In this document: positions 55,752 to 63,373 of the stretch, piece after piece
Position numbering within the stretch: position 1 is the stretch's first letter
Layout of the letters: each line of letters opens with the position of its first letter
Origin: Micromonospora carbonacea
GTDB lineage: Bacteria > Actinomycetota > Actinomycetes > Mycobacteriales > Micromonosporaceae
Direction of reading: 5' to 3'
DNA length: 64,000 bases
NCBI RefSeq assembly: GCF_014205165.1
Contig: NZ_JACHMZ010000001.1
Coordinates: 5,252,501-5,316,500 of the forward strand
Position numbers and translations under genes: made by a program
The notes under the pieces: model-generated
Database searches by the model: none
What the model was told of the DNA's origin: nothing
Seen by the model: only the letters and a program-made list of their open reading frames with translations

Positions 55752-56633
55752 ATGGCCGAGGACATGGGCTCGACGGTGCCGCGACGCCGGCTCGGCAAGG
55801 CACTGCGTGACCTGCGCACCGAGGCGGGCATCACCCTGGACGCCGCCGCCGAGGCGCTGGAGTGCAGCCGGCAGAAGGTGTGGCGCATCGAGAGCGGGCT
55901 CGGCTCCGCGCGCGGCGTCGACGTGCGCGCCATGTGCGAGTTGTACGCGGCGGCGCCCGACATGACCCGCGCGCTGCTCGCGCTGGCCGCCGAGACCAAG
56001 ACGAAGGGCTGGTGGCACGCCTACGGCGACGCCATCCCCGACTGGTTCGAGCTGTACGTCGGCCTCGAATCCGCCGCCTCCCGGCTGCGCTTCTACAACG
56101 AATCGATGGTGCCTGGGCTGCTCCAACACCGGGACTACGCGCTTGGGGTCTATCAACACCGCACGGAGGTGAGCGACGAAGATCGGGAGCGCTTCGTACA
56201 GGTCCGGCTGCAGCGTCAGGCCCTGCTCAAACGTCGCCTGCCACCGCCGCCGAAGCTGGATGTGATCCTCTCTGAGGCAGCCTTGCTACGCACGGTCGGC
56301 GACGCTGCAACGATGGTGAACCAACTCCGTCACCTGTTGGCGCTGGCAGACATGGCAACGGTCTCGATCCGAATCTTGCCGCTCGCCGCCGGCCTGCACC
56401 GTGGCTCTGAGGCAGGTTCCTTCGTGCTGCTTGAGTTTCCGCTAGGAAATCGAGCGACCCCCGAGCCATCAGTGGTCTACAGCGAGTCATGGACGGGCGC
56501 TCTCTACCTCGACCGGCCCGAGGAGTTCAACGCTTACGAGAAGGTCTGGACAAGCCTGGATCTACTCGCCCTCGATGAAGGACAATCGAGGCACTTCATT
56601 AACAAGATCATCGGGGAGGTCCACCATGGCTGA
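55752..56633 (+). CDS. XRE-family regulator with DUF5753 domain
   Basis: 293 residues. An N-terminal helix-turn-helix (about residues 8-66, LGKALRDLRTEAGITLDAAAEALECSRQKVWRIESG) is followed by the DUF5753 sensor-like domain (WFELYVGLESAASRLRFYNESMVPGLLQHRDYA). Such proteins are abundant in actinomycetes and pair with a small DUF397 protein, as here. AAAGGAGG precedes the ATG at 55752. The DUF397 gene starts 8 bases before its stop codon. The target genes are unknown. Confidence 0.9.
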   Translation: MAEDMGSTVPRRRLGKALRDLRTEAGITLDAAAEALECSRQKVWRIESGLGSARGVDVRAMCELYAAAPDMTRALLALAAETKTKGWWHAYGDAIPDWFELYVGLESAASRLRFYNESMVPGLLQHRDYALGVYQHRTEVSDEDRERFVQVRLQRQALLKRRLPPPPKLDVILSEAALLRTVGDAATMVNQLRHLLALADMATVSIRILPLAAGLHRGSEAGSFVLLEFPLGNRATPEPSVVYSESWTGALYLDRPEEFNAYEKVWTSLDLLALDEGQSRHFINKIIGEVHHG

Positions 56634-56814
56634 TCTGAGCAACGCCCACTGGCGCAAGAGCACCCGCAGCGGAAGCAACGGCGGCGAGTGCGTCGAAGTT
56701 GCCGACAACCTGGCGGGCATCGTCGCCGTACGCGACAGCAAAGACCCCCACGGCCCGGCGCTCACCTTCCCGGCCACCGCCTGGGCCACCTTCGTCGGCG
56801 CGATCCGCCGCTGA
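56626..56814 (+). CDS. DUF397 domain protein
   Basis: 62 residues, MADLSNAHWRKSTRSGSNGGECVEV onwards with VAVRDSKDPHGPALTF, the DUF397 signature. It partners the XRE-DUF5753 regulator, whose stop it overlaps by 8 bases (shared ATGGCTGA). In some streptomycetes such pairs behave like toxin-antitoxin modules, but that is not shown here. GGGGAGG lies upstream of the ATG. Confidence 0.92.
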   Translation: MADLSNAHWRKSTRSGSNGGECVEVADNLAGIVAVRDSKDPHGPALTFPATAWATFVGAIRR

Positions 56815-56830
56815 CGCCGTAGCTTTGACC

Positions 56831-56868
56831 GCAGCAGCGCCCCGAGCGATCGGCAGGGGCGCTGCTGC
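56831..56868 (+). terminator. 13-bp hairpin after the DUF397 gene
   Basis: GCAGCAGCGCCCC and its complement with a 12-nt loop, 17 bases past the DUF397 stop codon. Confidence 0.75.
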
Positions 56869-56936
56869 TTGCTCCGCTGCCTCCGGCACCAGGCAGCAAG
56901 GCGCGATTCGCTCCAGACACCCCGAAGAGAGAACTG

Positions 56937-57572
56937 ATGCCCGCATCATTGCAGCCAGTCCCGACGCCATCGCCCGACCAGGTGCGGGAGCACCTTGCAC
57001 GTTGGCGTGAAGGCGACAACGAGAAGATCGATGCAGCGCTGAGGGTGACATTCGCAGCGATGCCCGAGAACACCGACATCGGTGCGGTCGGGGTCAAGGT
57101 CGCAGCACTGAACAGCCTTTACGCGACCGGCATGTTGGGCGTGCTTCAGGTCGCGCGGCACATCGTCAGCCGGGGCATCGACGCCGCACTGGCCGAGCCC
57201 GAGGTGAGACCCGACCTCATCGAAACGATCGCCAACGTTGAGTTCGGCAGCAAGAAGCGGCGCAACTACTCTTTTGCTACCAAGTACTGCAGCTTCCACA
57301 GACCGGACGTCTACCCCATTTACGACTCTCTGGTAGCCGAGGTTCTCAACACACTGCTCAAACAGGGCGAGACGTTCGACACCTTCACCCCTGGCGAGCG
57401 CTGGTCAGCCGACTATGCGGTCTGGCACCGCTCGATCAACAGGTTCCGCATCCACTACGGCCTTGAAGAATTCTCCATCCGGGAGATCGACAAATACCTG
57501 TGGACCCTGGGCAAGGATCGACAGGCCACACCCGCCGGCCAGCCCTCCGCATCTGATGACCCCCAGCCGTAG
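56937..57572 (+). CDS. Unassigned protein in the BREX gap (possible DNA-glycosylase-like helical domain)
   Basis: 211 residues, function not recognised. A helical N-terminal part is followed by a strongly conserved-looking stretch FGSKKRRNYSFATKYCSFHRPDVYPIYDSLVAEVL near residues 102-136; segments of the type 'SFATKYCxFHxPDxxPIYD' occur in proteins annotated as OGG-fold glycosylase-like and found in mobile or defence contexts. No catalytic Lys-Asp pair can be identified with confidence. Codon use is less GC-biased than the core genes. AAGAGAG precedes the ATG. It lies between the DUF397 pair and a small membrane protein. Confidence 0.6.
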   Translation: MPASLQPVPTPSPDQVREHLARWREGDNEKIDAALRVTFAAMPENTDIGAVGVKVAALNSLYATGMLGVLQVARHIVSRGIDAALAEPEVRPDLIETIANVEFGSKKRRNYSFATKYCSFHRPDVYPIYDSLVAEVLNTLLKQGETFDTFTPGERWSADYAVWHRSINRFRIHYGLEEFSIREIDKYLWTLGKDRQATPAGQPSASDDPQP

Positions 57573-57742
57573 GCGGCACCCGACCAGGCACTCTGCTTCC
57601 TCGCCACCGCCCGAGCCTGATTCGTGAGAACCCTCGCGCGACCTACCTCCGACGACGCCCGTCGACCCGGGAACAGCGGACGACCGCGCTTTGGGCCGGT
57701 CGATAGAATCGCTCGGATCGAGCTGGGGAGAGGAAGTCGCGG

Positions 57743-58135
57743 ATGGGCAATTTAGGGAACTATCAGGACATGACGACCCTCGCCAAGAAATTGGGTGGCC
57801 CAGCGGCGCTTCTTTTGGCGACTCTCGGCAGTGGATACGTCCTCGGTCGGGGCCTTGAGGCGGGCGGCAAGAAGGCGTTCAAAGCGGCGCTAGCCGCGTA
57901 CAAGAAGAGGAACACGCCGTGCGCGACGAAAGGCCAGCTCTTCAGTGTCGTCACCGACGGTGAGGACAACAGGGGCTTGAAGCTCAGTGCAGGTGACGAG
58001 TACCGGGTTCTGGAGTGCGACGGCGATGCAATCCTCATCGAAGTCCTGAACGATGCCGACAACCCGTACTTCGTGTCCGGCGAGTTCCTGGCGACGATTT
58101 CAGACTTCCCGGCAGCGGACACAGGCGAGGTCTGA
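57743..58135 (+). CDS. Small protein with one transmembrane segment and a beta domain, unknown
   Basis: 130 residues. A glycine-rich hydrophobic stretch (about 14-33, GGPAALLLATLGSGYVLGRG) is followed by a basic connector and a C-terminal SH3-like beta domain (about 60-120, KGQLFSVVTDGEDNRGLKLSAGDEYRVLECDGD). AGGAAG precedes the ATG. It ends opposite the HNH nuclease gene; the 188-base gap between them has no other feature. A membrane-linked role in defence is possible but not shown. Confidence 0.6.
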   Translation: MGNLGNYQDMTTLAKKLGGPAALLLATLGSGYVLGRGLEAGGKKAFKAALAAYKKRNTPCATKGQLFSVVTDGEDNRGLKLSAGDEYRVLECDGDAILIEVLNDADNPYFVSGEFLATISDFPAADTGEV

Positions 58136-58323
58136 ACCGGCGGCCGACCCATGCCCTGCGGACGAAGGCTTTCGCGGACTGGTTGACGAAGCTCCGCCAA
58201 GACAAGATCCGCGAAGACCTCGTCCTACCGGAGCTTCGTCCTCAATCAGCACGCGACACGTCGATACGGCAATGCCACCACGCACAGCCACTCATGATCT
58301 TCGAGCGGCCCCGGCCCTCTCCG

Positions 58324-59835
58324 TCATCCGGGAAGGCCGCAGAAGCGACGGTGGTGCTTCAGTCGCTTCGGGCTGATGCCGTGTTCCTCGTGCCGGTGCA
58401 GCCTGCCAATCTCCTTGTCGTCGCTCGTCCGGCGCACCACGAACTCGTCATCGATGTAGATGGCGAAGAAGTCGAACTGGACGTGGTGGTTGGGGCAGAG
58501 GCAGAGCAGGTTGCTGATCTCGTCGGGCCCGTCGTGCGGCTTCCCCAGCCCCTGGATGTGCGCAGCCTCGCTGTAGTACCCGTCGCGGGTCTCCAGCCGA
58601 ACGCCGCAGACCTGGCACTGGTGGTCGTACATCTGCTTGATGGCCGCTGCGAACCTGCTGCTACGGACGATGCGCTCGACCTGGGCGGACTTTCTCTTGG
58701 CCGGCCCGCTCGCGCCCGGCTCACCGCCGGTCAGGGACGCCACGTCGATTGTGCCGGCAGCGGAGTCGTAGCCGGCGAGCCCGACCTGGCTCAACAGCGC
58801 CGGCCGGTCAATGCCGGGGGCCAACGCCCTGGACAGCATCGCCACGGCCCGGCCCCGCACCTCGACGTTGTCGAACAGCTCCGCGACGACTGGCAGAAAG
58901 CCCTGATAGGAACCCGTGGAACCGCCCGCTGTGGTCTCGCCGTGGAAACCTGAGGGGTCGACTTCCCATCCTTCCGGGGCCCTGACCTCCCACAGCCCGC
59001 TGCCGGCCAGAGGGCCCGACGGGTAGGGCATGGCCGCTCCGGGCCTGTCTGCCGCACCGTACCGATCGAGGATCGGCGTCAGGCTGGCGGACATGTCCTC
59101 CGACCGGACGAGCCGCTCCTCACCGGCCTCGATCCTTCCGATCGCCCAGAGGACCACCAACGGCAGGTTCCGCGCCGCCGGATCGTCCCTGCTGCGGCGC
59201 GAGGAGGTGACGAGATCCTGCAGAGCCGCGAAGAGTTGCTTGCGCTTCATCCGGGGCGCAGGCGGCTCGGGGGACGCATCCGGGCCGGGCATGGTCGGCA
59301 GAAGCGACGAGATAGCGGCGTATTGGGCGGCGGTGACCAGGGTGAGGCTGCGCAGCGGGTTGGGCAGCCCGAGTTTGGCCAGGATTGGCCCGGCCGGCAC
59401 CGGCTGGTCGAACTGCTCGACCTCGCCCAGCGCCACGATGTGTTCCCAGGTCTGCCCGTCGTCGGCGGTCTGCCACACCCGCTTTGCCACCGCCGGATTC
59501 CGAAACAGGTGCAGGATCCGAGCCCGGGAGTAGAACGTCTTTCCGGCATAGAAGAGGACGTGGTCGCCAGCCTGGCGGTTCCGGAGCGCCCGGACCTTGG
59601 CGTTGTTCACCTGCTGACTCGGCGTCGAACCCCACAACCGGGCGACCCCATCCGGGTATAGGCGCCGCAGGATCGCCAGCTCGGGCCCGAGTTCCGCAGC
59701 GATCTCCGTCAACCGGATGCCCCGCTTGACCGAATGCTCGTAGTGCTGCGGGCCACGCTCCCTGGCCCCACCACGCAACTGCAGCAGCAACTGCGGCCTC
59801 TGGCTGGCTTGCCGCTGTTTCCCCTGGTCGCTCAC
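58324..59835 (-). CDS. HNH endonuclease with N-terminal PUA/EVE-like domain, downstream of pglX
   Basis: 503 residues. The N-terminal region (about 40-180) includes AGDHVLFYAGKTFYSRARILHLF and WEHIVALGEVEQFD, similar in style to PUA/EVE-type folds that read modified bases. The C-terminal HNH nuclease has CQVCG (407), AAHI (424), NLLCLCPNHH (447-451) and FD, like McrA-type enzymes that cut modified DNA. AGGAGG lies 9 bases before the GTG at 59835, which is preferred over the longer open frame; the start lies 13 bases after the pglX stop codon, so it is in the same operon. A role against phages with modified DNA is inferred. Confidence 0.72.
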   Translation of the reverse strand: MSDQGKQRQASQRPQLLLQLRGGARERGPQHYEHSVKRGIRLTEIAAELGPELAILRRLYPDGVARLWGSTPSQQVNNAKVRALRNRQAGDHVLFYAGKTFYSRARILHLFRNPAVAKRVWQTADDGQTWEHIVALGEVEQFDQPVPAGPILAKLGLPNPLRSLTLVTAAQYAAISSLLPTMPGPDASPEPPAPRMKRKQLFAALQDLVTSSRRSRDDPAARNLPLVVLWAIGRIEAGEERLVRSEDMSASLTPILDRYGAADRPGAAMPYPSGPLAGSGLWEVRAPEGWEVDPSGFHGETTAGGSTGSYQGFLPVVAELFDNVEVRGRAVAMLSRALAPGIDRPALLSQVGLAGYDSAAGTIDVASLTGGEPGASGPAKRKSAQVERIVRSSRFAAAIKQMYDHQCQVCGVRLETRDGYYSEAAHIQGLGKPHDGPDEISNLLCLCPNHHVQFDFFAIYIDDEFVVRRTSDDKEIGRLHRHEEHGISPKRLKHHRRFCGLPG

Positions 59836-59848
59836 ACCCTCGTCCCTC

Positions 59849-62800
59849 CTACTCACCACTACTGGCCGGGGCGTTCAGCCCGCGAAGCGTGATCAAGGTC
59901 CGACGGTCGGCCCCGAGCTGGGACAGCTCGGCGTCGACCAGGTCCGTGAAGAACTGAGCCGGCGACCCGGGGAAGTCGGGCCGCTCATCGACGTACCACT
60001 GGTGCAGCCACGGCTCCAGCTCCGCGATGCCCGCCAGTAGCGGCAGCAGGCGTTCCGCCGGCCAGGCCGCCTGAAGCTTGCGGTCGAGGTAGACGGTCGC
60101 CAGCGCCTGGGCCTGCGCGAGGTGGTCCCACCCGGCCCAGCCGAGCAGCACCGTGCCGTCGTTGTCCCGGCCCGCCTTCGGGTACGAGATGAACCGCTCC
60201 TTCGGCACGTCGAGCTTGCCGCGCGCCCGCCAGTAGGATGCCTTGGCGAAGTCCGCCGAGCTGTACTTCGGCGGAACGTCTACCTGCACGCTCTCGCCCG
60301 CGTCCTCCAACCGCTGCTGCGCCCAGGTGCGCTCCCACTGCGCCCGCTTCCGCAGCCCGGACGGCTTGTAGCGGTCAACGGGCAGGTAGGGCACGTGCTC
60401 GTCGGCAACCAGCTTGGCGACCGTCTTCGTCAGGTCGTAGTCGTCGCGCCCGGCCCACAGCTCCAGCACCGAGCGGAAGTCGTCGTCGTGGCGCACCTTG
60501 TCCGCGAGCTGTGCCACCGACTGCGGCGTCGAACGGGTGCCCCACAGCTCCGGTGCCTCCAGCCGATCCAGGAGCCAGTCCCGCAGTGCCTTCGCCTGCA
60601 TGGCGTCCCAGCCGTCGGTGGCCCACCGCCGCTTGCACTCCGGCCGCTCGATCAGCGCAATGTTGCGGTCCGACTCGATGCCCTCGATCCGCCGCTGCAC
60701 CAGCGCCCGGTAGTCATCCGGCCAATGCGCAGGCAGCTCCGTGATTCTCTGAAACTTGTGGTTGCGATGTTCGAACCAAGTGGTGTCAGTTGCGCCAGCG
60801 TCGATCTCCCGTGCCATGTAGATTGCGAACGCCCGCTCACTTGAGCCAAGTCGGGGGGGATTCGCGCAAGTCAGATCGTCACTACACAGCCCGTAGAGTC
60901 GGTAGACCTCCCAGTCCATTTCTTCTTGCAGCGCAATCATTTCGCCCCGGATCAGGTCGTACTCGCGCTGCGCCGCACGCAGCCGCTGGCGGGTCGGGAC
61001 CCCTGACTCCGCGACCGCCGCCGGGGTTAGTCTGGAGAGTCGCTTCGCCAGCGAATCGAGCGCCCGCGCCCGCGCCAACGGGAAGTCGCCCGGCAGCGGA
61101 AACTCCTGCAATTTGGTGCCGGTGAACTCAAATCGATGTTCCCACGGCTCGTCCGCCCCCGCCTGCTCAGCACCAGGTCGGCCCTTGTTGTGACTGACCT
61201 GTTTGAGCCAGAAGCAGGCGGTCGAACTGTTCAGCACCCCGAGCAGCCGCAGGTGCTCGTCCTCCGTCGCTCCCTCCGGCAACTTGATCACCGGTGCCGA
61301 CTGCTTGAAGACCTTTCCGCCCCGGTCCAACACAAAGTGGTTGTGCGTCGCCACGAAAGCAAAGGAGATGGAGTTCGGGTTCCTGAAGCGAGCAGCAAAG
61401 AACATCGAGTACTCGAACCAGGCCAGACCCCGCTGGATCTGACTTTGTCCGTAGGCAACGCGGTCAACAAGGATTCGACGCAACGGCCACAGAACCTGAT
61501 TCAGCGCAGGGCAGTTTTGAGCGGATAGGGTAGATTCGTCATAAGGCCAAATAGATGCAACCGGGCCTTCGATCACCCAATCACGGGTTACGTCGCCTTC
61601 AACTATCGGCCGCTGGAACCTGATGGGGACTGATCGGCGATGCAGAAATCCTGCACCAACCATGTAGGCACTATCCTCCCGGGTCACAGCACCGAATCCG
61701 ATCTCGGAAACCGACTCTTGAAGCAGGGAGTGAGCGTTTCGACGAAGTGAGAGCATCACGTCAGAAGCCCCACCACCACTGAGGCTCCAAGGGTGAGATT
61801 TCAGCCGCCCACGTGGCGTATCTACAACGCTTACCCAATCTGCGGCATCCCGACGCCCTTCTACACCATCCACGATGGCAGACCAGACCAGACCAGCAGC
61901 CGGATCGGCTGGCTGCGATGGCTCGCCGCGAACTCCAAGAATGGTGAGGACTTTCTCCGAATGCCGGCGACTTTTGGCACGTCCGATCAGGATGACCGTC
62001 GGCGTGCCGTGACCCGGAATGTACGCTCCGGAGGTGTCGATGACCTCCGTCAACTCAACCTGATGCGCGAAGTAGTCTTCGATCAGCTTCTTACCGAACT
62101 CGCGCTTCATGAAGGCGTTTCCGGTGATCTGGCCGACGTGACCCGCCCCGTCGCCGTGCTCGTCGGAGCGCTTCGCCAAGTCGAAGAAGCGCTTGGCGAA
62201 CGGCACCGTCAGCGCGTACTGCCGGTGGCAGACGTCGGGGTAGATGTCGCGGTAGAGCTTGTTGCGGGCCGAGTCCGCCACGGTGATGTACGGCGGGTTG
62301 CCGACCACCACCGTGTACTGCCCCTCTTCGAGGTAGTCGGCGAGCATGTCGGCGTCCTCGGTCGCGTACGCGAAGCCGCTCTCGCCCTTGGCGTACTCAA
62401 GAAGGTCGCCCTGGTGCCGGGACTTGCGCCCCCAGTGCAGCAGTGAGTCGCCCGTCGCCACCCGCACCGGCCAAGCCGGCGTGCGCTCCAGCGACGTGAG
62501 CCCGCACTCCTTCATCGCGGCGACCAGCAGCCGGAACCGGGCGATCGCCACCGCGAACGGGTTGATGTCCACGCCGGTCACCTGGCCGAGCGCCCGCTCG
62601 ACCAGCACCCGCACGTCCGTCGCCGGCTCCCGGTCCCGCCACTTGCGCACCAGCCGGCCGAACGCGCCGAGCAGGAAGTGCCCCGACCCGCACGTCGGGT
62701 CGATGACCGACGTGTCGGGCAGGCCGAACTCCTTCACCGCCGGCTCGAAGGTGCGGTCGAGGATGAACTCCTCCACGAAGTCCGGCGTCTGCAGCAGCGC

Positions 62801-63373
62801 GTACGTCTTCTTCGCGTGCGCCGACAGGTCCTGGTAGAGGTCGCCGAGGAAGCGGGTGTTCAGGTCCTCCACCCGCAGCGAGGCCAGCCCCGGGCCGCGC
62901 CGGAAGAACTCCGACAGCTTCTCGGCCGCCTCGCCGGAGATGTCGAACCGCCACACCGGGTTGTGCTCGTCGAAGATCTTGCCGGTGGCGCGCAGCCCCC
63001 GCAGGTACGTGAACGCCTCGCGCAACCAGTGCCGGTCGTTGTGCCGGGGGTTCTCGATCAGGTACTGCTGGCGCTCCTGCACCGCCCGCTCGACCGGGGC
63101 GGTCGGCTCCGGGCCGCCGATCCACAGCGGCTCGACCAGCGCGTTGTCCTCGCAGAAGCGCACGAAGACGCAGCCGAGCACCCACGCCACCGCCGCCTGG
63201 TCGAGGACGTCCTCCAGCCAGGTTTCGAACGTCCCCGCCGTACGCCGGGCGTCCTTGGCCTGGCCGTGCTCCTTGCGCAGCGACGATTCCAGCTCGGAGT
63301 CCCCGGCGACCACCGTACGCAGGTCGTCGGTGAGGGCGGTGACCTGGGCCTGTAGGGCCTTCAGGGGGATCAT
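59849..63373 (-). CDS. pglX: BREX type 2 DNA adenine methyltransferase PglX
   Basis: 1174 residues, close to S. coelicolor PglX. The methyltransferase domain has SAM motif VIDPTCGSGHF at 223-233, D-I-NPFAVAIARF soon after, and catalytic NPPY at 359-362 (VVVGNPPYITV). A long C-terminal part (about 550-1174) is expected to recognise DNA. PglX modifies host DNA so that the system can tell self from phage. The ATG at 63373 (MIPLKALQAQVTALTDDLRTVVAGD) overlaps the pglW stop codon (ATGA), which fixes the start; the longer frame upstream is pglW antisense artefact. The HNH gene follows in the operon. Confidence 0.93.
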   Translation of the reverse strand: MIPLKALQAQVTALTDDLRTVVAGDSELESSLRKEHGQAKDARRTAGTFETWLEDVLDQAAVAWVLGCVFVRFCEDNALVEPLWIGGPEPTAPVERAVQERQQYLIENPRHNDRHWLREAFTYLRGLRATGKIFDEHNPVWRFDISGEAAEKLSEFFRRGPGLASLRVEDLNTRFLGDLYQDLSAHAKKTYALLQTPDFVEEFILDRTFEPAVKEFGLPDTSVIDPTCGSGHFLLGAFGRLVRKWRDREPATDVRVLVERALGQVTGVDINPFAVAIARFRLLVAAMKECGLTSLERTPAWPVRVATGDSLLHWGRKSRHQGDLLEYAKGESGFAYATEDADMLADYLEEGQYTVVVGNPPYITVADSARNKLYRDIYPDVCHRQYALTVPFAKRFFDLAKRSDEHGDGAGHVGQITGNAFMKREFGKKLIEDYFAHQVELTEVIDTSGAYIPGHGTPTVILIGRAKSRRHSEKVLTILGVRGEPSQPADPAAGLVWSAIVDGVEGRRDAADWVSVVDTPRGRLKSHPWSLSGGGASDVMLSLRRNAHSLLQESVSEIGFGAVTREDSAYMVGAGFLHRRSVPIRFQRPIVEGDVTRDWVIEGPVASIWPYDESTLSAQNCPALNQVLWPLRRILVDRVAYGQSQIQRGLAWFEYSMFFAARFRNPNSISFAFVATHNHFVLDRGGKVFKQSAPVIKLPEGATEDEHLRLLGVLNSSTACFWLKQVSHNKGRPGAEQAGADEPWEHRFEFTGTKLQEFPLPGDFPLARARALDSLAKRLSRLTPAAVAESGVPTRQRLRAAQREYDLIRGEMIALQEEMDWEVYRLYGLCSDDLTCANPPRLGSSERAFAIYMAREIDAGATDTTWFEHRNHKFQRITELPAHWPDDYRALVQRRIEGIESDRNIALIERPECKRRWATDGWDAMQAKALRDWLLDRLEAPELWGTRSTPQSVAQLADKVRHDDDFRSVLELWAGRDDYDLTKTVAKLVADEHVPYLPVDRYKPSGLRKRAQWERTWAQQRLEDAGESVQVDVPPKYSSADFAKASYWRARGKLDVPKERFISYPKAGRDNDGTVLLGWAGWDHLAQAQALATVYLDRKLQAAWPAERLLPLLAGIAELEPWLHQWYVDERPDFPGSPAQFFTDLVDAELSQLGADRRTLITLRGLNAPASSGE

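Noticed and set aside
53224..58323. A QatD (TatD-like nuclease) or QatA (KAP ATPase) gene in the BREX gap
   Set aside because: None of the proteins there has Walker motifs or TatD metal-binding His/Asp motifs. They could lie outside the window.
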